Source: Lachnospiraceae bacterium
GTDB taxonomy: Bacteria > Bacillota_A > Clostridia > Lachnospirales > Lachnospiraceae
DNA length: 11,340 bases
Direction of reading: 5' to 3'
Assembly (NCBI GenBank): GCA_017553665.1
Contig: JAFZKM010000146.1
Span: 1-11,340 of the forward strand
Part shown: one piece after another, positions 1-5,917 of the stretch
How the letters are laid out: every line of letters begins with the position of its first letter
Position numbering within the stretch: the first letter of the stretch is position 1
The notes under the pieces: model-generated
Told to the model about the DNA's origin: nothing
What the model saw: only the letters and a program-made list of their open reading frames with translations
Database searches by the model: none
Made by a program: the position numbers and the translations under genes

Positions 1-243
1 AGTGGTGAGACGCAGTGAATTGAACGCGGAAACCTCTTCGCCGTCAAGCATCACGCGGCCGGAGGTGGCGGTATCCATACCGCCGAGAATGTTCAGGATG
101 GTGGTCTTTCCTGCGCCGCTCGCGCCTACGATGACGGCAAACTCGCCCTTCTCGACGCAGAAATTTACGTCACGGAGAGCTTCTATATCCATTTCGCCCA
201 TATGATAGGTCTTTTTTACATGTTCGAATTCAACGAAACTCAT
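1..243 (-). CDS. ABC transporter ATP-binding protein, LolD/MacB type (partial, N-terminal 81 residues)
   Basis: This is the 5' end of an ABC ATPase gene whose remainder lies beyond the left edge. The protein begins MSFVEFEHVKKTYHMGEMDI and carries a Walker A motif GASGAGKT at residues 40-47, followed by TTILNILGGMD, which is typical of the MacB/LolD/FtsE-like branch (ATPases that drive permeases with large extracytoplasmic domains: peptide, antibiotic or lipoprotein exporters in the wider family). The Q-loop, signature motif and Walker B are not in the window. The ATG at 243 is preceded by a modest GGGGA Shine-Dalgarno about five bases upstream. The gene diverges from the peptidase gene at 497. 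A permease gene would be expected further left, but this cannot be seen. The substrate cannot be predicted from this fragment. Confidence 0.93.
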   Translation of the reverse strand, partial: MSFVEFEHVKKTYHMGEMDIEALRDVNFCVEKGEFAVIVGASGAGKTTILNILGGMDTATSGRVMLDGEEVSAFNSLRLTT

Positions 244-401
244 ATATTCCCCACTTTCTTCCCATGCAAGTAAACTTGCTGAGAATCGTCAGTTCCGGTT
301 CTTGCTTTGTCTTTGCGTATATTATATACGCGGAGACGCAAAAAAGGAAACTCTGATTTGCATTTTTCGCATGATTTAATTGACTTTTAATGATTTATGG
401 T
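244..401. other. Divergent intergenic spacer, left part
   Basis: This AT-rich non-coding stretch between the ABC gene and the peptidase promoter contains the ABC ribosome binding site near its left end and the palindrome at 315-331. I see no small open reading frame with a ribosome binding site and no riboswitch-like fold. Confidence 0.6.
315..331. promoter_or_regulatory. 17-bp palindrome, candidate operator over a candidate ABC-gene promoter
   Basis: The sequence GCGTATATTATATACGC is a perfect inverted repeat (8-bp arms around one central base). Read on the minus strand it contains TATAAT (321-326), positioned as a -10 element for the divergent ABC gene starting at 243. The -35 is poor (TTTCCT-like at 345-350, 18-base spacing). 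A palindrome over a weak -35/good -10 promoter is a common arrangement for a dimeric repressor or activator site. A second, wider inverted repeat (TTTGCGT 312-318, ACGCAAA 336-342) encloses it. No regulator gene is in the window, so the binding protein is unknown. Confidence 0.45.
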
Positions 402-430
402 TTTACATGACCGCATTTGCGTAATATAAT
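402..430 (+). promoter_or_regulatory. Sigma-A-type promoter of the M16C peptidase gene
   Basis: TTTACA (402-407), a 17-base spacer and a perfect TATAAT (425-430) match the housekeeping promoter consensus except for one -35 base. Transcription would begin near 437, giving a leader of about 60 bases. The match suggests strong, largely constitutive expression. Confidence 0.8.
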
Positions 431-452
431 ACTCTTCGGGAGTAAAACCAAA

Positions 453-469
453 AGCGTCTTATCGACGCT
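453..469 (+). other. Short leader hairpin before the peptidase gene
   Basis: AGCGTC (453-458) and GACGCT (464-469) are exact complements around a 5-base loop in the untranslated leader. The hairpin ends 12 bases before the strong ribosome binding site AAGGAGG (482-488), which itself sits 8 bases ahead of the ATG at 497. It does not sequester that site. It could stabilise the mRNA; a regulatory role is not shown by the sequence. Confidence 0.4.
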
Positions 470-496
470 CAGATCATCAACAAGGAGGAATAAAAA

Positions 497-3400
497 ATGA
501 AGAGATTCACCAGACTGACAGCGCTTATTATAGCGTTCATGCTGGCAATCGGAAGCTTTTGCATCGGCGACGGCAGCGTAAAGGTTCGCGCCGACGAGAC
601 ACCCATGCTCATAGCCACAAGGCTTGCGGTGGGAGCAAAGGCACACGGCTTTACACTTAAGGTTCTTTCGGAGGAAGATGCCGAAGAAGGATATCTTCAG
701 GTTTGGGAGCATGACAAGACCGGCGCGAAGGTCTATATGCTCGTAAACAGCGACCCCGAGAGGGCATTCGGAATCCTGTTCAAGACAGAGCCTTCGGATG
801 ACACCGGAAGGCTGCATATCCTCGAGCATTCCTGCTGCGCGGCCAGCGAGAAGTATCCCGGACTTGATGTATTCTTCGACCTGTCATCGCAGGGATTCAT
901 TACCGATATCAACGCTACCACATGGCATTCGTCGACCAACTATTATGTTGCGTCTCTTGACGAGCAGGAACTCATGAACAGCGCGGATTACTATCTTGAC
1001 TGCTCTTTCCACGGAGCGGTAAGGAACGATCCCAACTACTTCTACCGTGAGGCTTGGAGATATGTTCTTGCTGACGAGAACGATCCTCTCGACGTTACCG
1101 GTGTTGTTTACAACGAGATGAAGGGTTCTCTTTCGGACCTTGATTCATATACTCTGAATTATGTGTTCAGAAATCTGTATCCCGACTCTAACTACGGCTA
1201 TATCAGCGGCGGCGTACCGGAGAACATTCTGGACATCACCTATGAGGACCTCATTAAATTCTACAATGAGTGCTATCATCCTTCGAATTGTTCCGTAGTT
1301 GTTTACGGCGACATCGATTACGATCAGTGGCTCGCGAAGTTTGATTCGTATTTCGGCGAGTTCGAGAGAGAAGAGTTCAAGGCTCCCGCAGCTTACGTTC
1401 CGAAGGGCGATCAGGGCATCGTATACGATGAGTTCCCCGTATCGGCAGACACCGAGGACACTTCGGGCCGTCTGCTCTATATCTGGGATCTCCCCGATAC
1501 ATTGAGCTATGCGGAGTATAACGCGCTCTCGATCCTCGCAAGCTACGAAAACGAGATCACCTCGCCCATCATGCAGGCTCTTAACGCATCGGGCATCGGT
1601 TCGGCTTACGTTCTTTCACCCTACAGTCTCGGTGACCAGCGTCAGTTCCTTGTTTACGCTTATGACGCGGACACCTCACGCGCGGAAGAGTTCAAGCAGA
1701 TCGTTGACAAGGAATTCAAGGCGATCGTTAAGTCGACTCTCGACAAAGAGACTCTTGACTGCATGTTTGAAGAGGAAGCTCTTGCCAATGAGCTTGCGCT
1801 CAACACCAACGGCATCGGTGTATCATGCGTTTCAGCGATCACCAGAGCCATTGAGGCGCAGGATATCGAAGGCATGATCCTTGACGGCGCGATCATGGAT
1901 AAGGTAAGGGACATCGTTGATAACGACAAGCTGCTTACCCTGTTCAATACTTCTGTTGTAAAGAACAGCAACAAGCTTCTTTACGCAGTTACCCCCAAGC
2001 CCGGCCTTGCGGAAGAAAAGGATGCCGCTCTCGCGAAGAAGCTTGCGGATAAGAAGGCTTCCATGAGCAAGAAGGAGCTCAAAAAGCTCATCGAGCAGAA
2101 TACCGCATATAACACCTGGAACGAAGGCACCGAATCCGACGACGCGACTCTTGCGAAGCTGGTTACGGCAGAAGCGTCCAAGCTTGAGATCGAGAGCCCC
2201 GTATACGACACTCAGATCACAAAGAAGAACGGTGTTACCATCTGCACCGCGAATATCGACAGCGACGTATCGTTCTACAGATATTCATTTGATATCTCGA
2301 ATCTTTCAAAGACAAAGGTTAAGCATCTGAACGAATACTTAGGCTTCCTCGGCATGTCCACAACGACACGCACACAGGAGCAGGTAACGAACGATTCGAG
2401 AAAGTATGTTAACTCATTCAGCGCCCGTATCGCTTACCAGACTATCGACGGCAAGGAGATCCCCTGCCTTGTGGTATCCTTCTACGCATTCAATGACAAT
2501 CTGGAGAAGGCGCTCGATCACGTATTTGACATGCTCTACAACACCGATGTCAAGGATGATTACAATGCGGCATATATCGCTCAGATCATCAGCTACTCGG
2601 TAGGCACATTCTCCGATCCAGGCAACATGAACGGCAATCTTTCAGCCCTCGCCGGAGGACCTACCAGCAAGTCATATGCCCTGAGCCGTTACCTGAACGG
2701 TATCAATGAGTACAACTTCCTGAAGAACGCCATCGCAAGCGAGGAAAACTTCACCAGATTCATCAACAAGATGCAGAAGTCGATGAAGGATGTCGTGAAG
2801 CGTCAGAACGCGGTGATCCGCGTTGTGGGCAGCAAGGAATCGAGAAAGGCTTCAGTTGAGTCCATGCTTGCGCGTCTTCCCAAGAAGAACAAGAAGTACA
2901 AAGAGGGCAGCATCATGAACATCAAGATGACGCCCAAGAATGTCGGAATCGAGATGAACACTCAGGCAGCGTTCCTTCTTTCGGTCTACTGCCCGGATGC
3001 GGCGACGGTTAAGGAAAGAGCGGCCGAGATGGTTGGACTCGCGATGCTCAGCAATGAGATATACATTCCTCAGTTCAGATATGTGCTCGGCGCTTACGGC
3101 GCTTACTGCGGAGCGACATCAGACGGCGTTATCTACGCGCAGCTGTACAGATCGCCCGAGTTCGCGGGACCGTTTGAAACGATCCTCGCTACTCCCGATT
3201 ATCTGGAGTATCTGGCAGGACTGATCACGGAGGAATACCTTGACGGCTACAAGCTTCAGCTCATCTCGCAGCTGATCACTCCCACGGGCAAGTGGAACAT
3301 GGCTAACGAGAACCTCTACTATGTAGCTTCCGGAGAGGGACACAATCCCGCGTACGATATCGCTAAGGCTATTCAGGAACTGACCGTCGACGATATCATC

Positions 3401-3517
3401 GCTGCGATCCCTGCAGTAAGAGAAGCATTTGAGAACATGGGCACCGCGGTCATCGGAACAACCGAAGAGATCGAGGCGAACAAAGACATGTTTGATAAGA
3501 TATATATCCTTAAGTAA
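497..3517 (+). CDS. Exported M16C-family zinc metallopeptidase (PreP/insulinase-like)
   Basis: A 1006-residue presequence-protease-like enzyme that should degrade peptides in a closed two-half chamber. The inverted zinc motif HILEH (H107, E110, H111) is followed by the third ligand E207 in YNEMKGS, as in active M16 enzymes. The C-terminal half keeps the substrate-binding Arg/Tyr pair with PreP-like spacing (R861, Y867 in FRYVLGAYGAYCG) and a YRSPE motif at 884-888 equivalent to YRDP. Length fits the single-chain M16C layout (active half, linker/associated domain around 470-720, inactive half). Unlike mitochondrial or cytoplasmic relatives, it begins with a signal peptide: basic MKRFTR, hydrophobic residues 8-22 and a plausible cleavage after VRA at residue 32, so it likely acts outside the membrane. 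C22 has no proper lipobox. It has its own promoter and terminator and is therefore probably monocistronic. Two cysteines (113-114) directly follow the zinc motif. Confidence 0.93.
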   Translation: MKRFTRLTALIIAFMLAIGSFCIGDGSVKVRADETPMLIATRLAVGAKAHGFTLKVLSEEDAEEGYLQVWEHDKTGAKVYMLVNSDPERAFGILFKTEPSDDTGRLHILEHSCCAASEKYPGLDVFFDLSSQGFITDINATTWHSSTNYYVASLDEQELMNSADYYLDCSFHGAVRNDPNYFYREAWRYVLADENDPLDVTGVVYNEMKGSLSDLDSYTLNYVFRNLYPDSNYGYISGGVPENILDITYEDLIKFYNECYHPSNCSVVVYGDIDYDQWLAKFDSYFGEFEREEFKAPAAYVPKGDQGIVYDEFPVSADTEDTSGRLLYIWDLPDTLSYAEYNALSILASYENEITSPIMQALNASGIGSAYVLSPYSLGDQRQFLVYAYDADTSRAEEFKQIVDKEFKAIVKSTLDKETLDCMFEEEALANELALNTNGIGVSCVSAITRAIEAQDIEGMILDGAIMDKVRDIVDNDKLLTLFNTSVVKNSNKLLYAVTPKPGLAEEKDAALAKKLADKKASMSKKELKKLIEQNTAYNTWNEGTESDDATLAKLVTAEASKLEIESPVYDTQITKKNGVTICTANIDSDVSFYRYSFDISNLSKTKVKHLNEYLGFLGMSTTTRTQEQVTNDSRKYVNSFSARIAYQTIDGKEIPCLVVSFYAFNDNLEKALDHVFDMLYNTDVKDDYNAAYIAQIISYSVGTFSDPGNMNGNLSALAGGPTSKSYALSRYLNGINEYNFLKNAIASEENFTRFINKMQKSMKDVVKRQNAVIRVVGSKESRKASVESMLARLPKKNKKYKEGSIMNIKMTPKNVGIEMNTQAAFLLSVYCPDAATVKERAAEMVGLAMLSNEIYIPQFRYVLGAYGAYCGATSDGVIYAQLYRSPEFAGPFETILATPDYLEYLAGLITEEYLDGYKLQLISQLITPTGKWNMANENLYYVASGEGHNPAYDIAKAIQELTVDDIIAAIPAVREAFENMGTAVIGTTEEIEANKDMFDKIYILK

Positions 3518-3534
3518 GATTGTGCTGAGGATCC

Positions 3535-3568
3535 AGAGGGGACGGAACTTCCGTCCCCTCTTTGTATT
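3535..3568 (+). terminator. Rho-independent terminator of the peptidase gene
   Basis: An 11-bp GC-rich stem (AGAGGGGACGG 3535-3545 with CCGTCCCCTCT 3551-3561), a 5-base loop AACTT and a following TTTGTATT run lie 18 bases after the peptidase stop codon. This is a good intrinsic terminator. The same hairpin is the left terminal repeat of the larger palindromic element at 3535-3758, so the terminator appears to be part of that element. Confidence 0.75.
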
Positions 3569-3758
3569 CACGGGACGGTGCAGGCGGCGACGATAAAACT
3601 TCCGGGCACACGCTCCCGCTCCTTTTCGGACGCAGCGGTACATAATCGACCATAATACGGTCGATAAGTACCGGCGTCCTCAACGGGTCCCGGAAGTTTC
3701 ATCTGCAGCGCCTGCACCTGTTTGGCGGTATAATAGGGACGGAAGTTCCATCCCCTCT
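3535..3758. repeat. 224-bp imperfect palindromic element with terminal inverted repeats (MITE/REP-like)
   Basis: The ends (3535-3557 and 3736-3758) are inverted copies matching at 22 of 23 bases, and each end is itself a hairpin. Further in, GGTGCAGGCG (3577-3586) pairs with 3709-3718, AAACTTCCGGG (3596-3606) with 3689-3699, and TCGACC (3646-3651) with GGTCGA (3659-3664) around a 7-base centre. The whole segment therefore folds back on itself with bulges. It has no convincing coding capacity. Such structure fits a small non-autonomous mobile element (a MITE, or a REP/BIME-like unit of the kind mobilised by Y1 transposases), or a structured intergenic RNA. No clear target-site duplication is visible (GATCC left, GTCTT right). 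The region between the peptidase and the ATPase genes holds nothing else except the promoter to its right. Confidence 0.8.
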
Positions 3759-3761
3759 GTC

Positions 3762-3790
3762 TTTTCAGAAGGAATTGATTGTGGTAGAAT
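3762..3790 (+). promoter_or_regulatory. Promoter of the AAA+/kinase/YgiQ gene group
   Basis: TTTTCA (3762-3767), a 17-base spacer and TAGAAT (3785-3790) with an extended TGG immediately before it form a credible sigma-A promoter. Transcription would start near 3797, about 26 bases before the ATG chosen for the ATPase. The -35 begins only four bases after the right end of the palindromic element. Confidence 0.6.
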
Positions 3791-3822
3791 AGAGGATATC
3801 AAACGTTAGTGTGGGGGTTCGC

Positions 3823-5904
3823 ATGCTGTTTAAAAGAGATGGAAATAATAGTGAGGCAGTCGGTATGACTGAGTTCCGTGTGAGAGTGTGCCCGGATTAC
3901 GCGTTCGCGGCGGAGAGACTTGAGATGCTCGGCGCGTTCTGGCCGACTTTTGTCGAGTTTATCGATGCGGCGGCGCAGGCTGAACTTATCCTGTACAGGT
4001 TTACGTTCGCTGTACTTAAACTGAAGGCAAAGAATATGGAAAGCTGCCGCTCGACAGTGCTGAATGCCTGGCGCGAAGCATTTACAGATGCCGTGGAAGA
4101 GCCTGAGCTCATCATATCAAGATATACAGATGATGACATACTGAACAAAACGCTCGATGCCATCATGAAATATTACGGAGTGAACGATTATCAGCGTCTT
4201 TGCGCGGAGATATCCGAGAGTTTCCCGATCCTTGACGACAGAGGAGGCAGGAAGTTCTTCATTAAGCAGAACTATCTGTTCGCGATCGACCGCGGCTGCG
4301 GCTTCAGTACGCTGCTCGGATCGCTTTCCCATTTCATGAGGACCATGTGGGTATTTCCCGAGGATCCCGACGAGAACATGAAAAGGTATGTTACAAGGGA
4401 TGAGGCAGATTCGGAGAAGCCGGAAGAAGCCGGCGGGGAATCAGAGGAAGAGCAGGAAACAGTAGAGCACCGCAGCAAACACGCCGAGATCATCATCGGC
4501 AAGGAATCGGATGAAGGCGGATGCACGAGCGTTGACGATTTCATTTCCCAGCTGGAGAGCAACCGCTATGACAGACAATACAGCGCTCTCGGCATAGACA
4601 TTTCTTATTTCCTTGAGGGCAAGCGAAAGGACCAGCTCAGAGATTTCTTAAAGCGCATGGAGCCTTATCAGGAGAACTATGTATTTGTATTCAGGGTTCC
4701 GTTCCTTGAGAAGAAGGCGCTCGACGAGATCGCGGGCATCCTTGAGGACGCGATGCTCGTGCGTGTGGTAAAGGTTCCGCCGCTCAATGAATGCGTTGTG
4801 CTCGAAACGGTCTGGAATACCATCAATGAAACCGATTATTGTCCGGATACCGGGCTCATCCAGCTGATCCTCGACAAGATCCACGATGAGAAGCGCGACG
4901 GCCGTTTCTACGGCTTTAAGACCGCAGAGAAGATCGCGATCGAGATGATCCTGAAAAAGACAAATAAAGAAGCGGAGCTGCTCGGAAAGGGAGAGAAACC
5001 CGACAGCGACAATATCGTCGCGGATGACGTTAAGGATGTCGTAGCCTACGGCAGATCATATTCTAAGGGCTACGCCGCGCCCGAAGAACTGATCGGCATG
5101 GAGAAGATCATCGAGAGAGTAAAGGAGATCGTGGCTCAGGTCAAGGTTTCCGCCGGGAATGAGAAACTCGACCGGCCCTGCATTCATATGAGATTCACCG
5201 GAGCTCCCGGTACCGGAAAAACTACTGTCGCGATGATACTCGGAGAGATATTCAGGGAAGAGGGCATACTCAGAAAGGGAGGTTTCTTTGAGTATTCGGG
5301 ACGTGATCTCGTAGCTGAATATGTCGGACAGACCGCGGTAAAGACCTCGGCTATCTGCCGTGACGCGTACGGATCGGTACTCTTCATCGATGAGGCCTAC
5401 GCGCTCTACAGCTCCGGCGGACCCGGAGACAACGATTACGGAAGAGAAGCTGTCACGACTCTGGTCGCCGAGATGGAGAATCACCGCGACGATATGCTCG
5501 TGGTAATGGCCGGATACACTGACGATATGGACCGTCTGATGAAGATGAACGAGGGCCTGAGAAGCCGTATGCCGATCATGCTTCATTTCGAGAATTATAC
5601 GAGAGAGCAGCTGTTTGAGATCTTTATGCTGATGGTAAAGAAGCACTTTACTTACACAGAAGATCTTGAAGCCGCAGCGAAGGAGTATTTCCTCGCGCTT
5701 ACGGACGAATATATGAGTGCCCGTGAATTCTCGAACGCCCGCTTTGTAAGAAACCTGTATGAACGCACCTGGTCAAAGGCGGCCCTTCGCGCCTCACTTG
5801 AAGGCAGGAATGATTTCATACTGAAAAAAGAGGATTTCACCGCCGCTTCGCTTGACAGGGAATTCAGCGAGAAGATAGGCGATCACAACAGGATCGGTTT
5901 CTGA
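3823..5904 (+). CDS. AAA+ ATPase, CbbX/SpoVK (CfxQ) type, with large N-terminal extension
   Basis: With the ATG at 3823 the protein has 693 residues. The C-terminal third is a complete CbbX/SpoVK-like AAA+ module: EELIGMEK, Walker A GAPGTGKT (460-467), pore loop EYVGQT (Y500), Walker B VLFIDEAY (519-526) and an arginine-finger region GLRSR (R580, R582). This family forms hexameric rings that remodel partner proteins. Residues 1-190 are helical and unfamiliar. Residues about 192-215 form a very acidic linker. Residues about 237-380 (YVFVFRVPFLEKKALDEI, then a helical part) look like a degenerate AAA half without nucleotide-binding motifs, which is inference. No signal peptide or membrane segment, so cytoplasmic. 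I prefer the ATG because a GGGGG stretch sits just upstream. The alternative GTG at 3811 has no ribosome binding site, and an ATG at 3865 is possible. The kinase gene follows after 13 bases. The remodelled partner is unknown. Confidence 0.88.
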   Translation: MLFKRDGNNSEAVGMTEFRVRVCPDYAFAAERLEMLGAFWPTFVEFIDAAAQAELILYRFTFAVLKLKAKNMESCRSTVLNAWREAFTDAVEEPELIISRYTDDDILNKTLDAIMKYYGVNDYQRLCAEISESFPILDDRGGRKFFIKQNYLFAIDRGCGFSTLLGSLSHFMRTMWVFPEDPDENMKRYVTRDEADSEKPEEAGGESEEEQETVEHRSKHAEIIIGKESDEGGCTSVDDFISQLESNRYDRQYSALGIDISYFLEGKRKDQLRDFLKRMEPYQENYVFVFRVPFLEKKALDEIAGILEDAMLVRVVKVPPLNECVVLETVWNTINETDYCPDTGLIQLILDKIHDEKRDGRFYGFKTAEKIAIEMILKKTNKEAELLGKGEKPDSDNIVADDVKDVVAYGRSYSKGYAAPEELIGMEKIIERVKEIVAQVKVSAGNEKLDRPCIHMRFTGAPGTGKTTVAMILGEIFREEGILRKGGFFEYSGRDLVAEYVGQTAVKTSAICRDAYGSVLFIDEAYALYSSGGPGDNDYGREAVTTLVAEMENHRDDMLVVMAGYTDDMDRLMKMNEGLRSRMPIMLHFENYTREQLFEIFMLMVKKHFTYTEDLEAAAKEYFLALTDEYMSAREFSNARFVRNLYERTWSKAALRASLEGRNDFILKKEDFTAASLDREFSEKIGDHNRIGF

Positions 5905-5917
5905 AAGGAGACTTCCG

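Noticed and set aside
380..385. TTGACT as the -35 of the peptidase promoter
   Set aside because: It is about 39 bases from the TATAAT at 425-430. TTTACA at 402-407 has the correct 17-base spacing.
548..562. Lipoprotein signal in the peptidase (C22)
   Set aside because: The residues before C22 are GSF rather than a lipobox such as LAG or LSA. An ordinary signal peptidase I site after VRA fits better.
3119..3643. 174-codon minus-strand open frame running into the palindromic element
   Set aside because: Most of it is antisense to the peptidase C-terminus. The rest is palindrome sequence, and no ribosome binding site or protein family was seen.
3729..3734. TATAAT inside the palindromic element as a main promoter
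   Set aside because: No acceptable -35 is found at 16-18 bases upstream (CAGCGC at 17) and there is no extended TG. It is kept only as a possibility in the findings.
3530..3763. Target-site duplication flanking the palindromic element
   Set aside because: The bases next to the ends (GATCC and GTCTT) do not match, so no insertion footprint can be claimed.
3811..3822. GTG at 3811 as the ATPase start
   Set aside because: No Shine-Dalgarno precedes it, whereas the GGGGG following it is well placed for the ATG at 3823.
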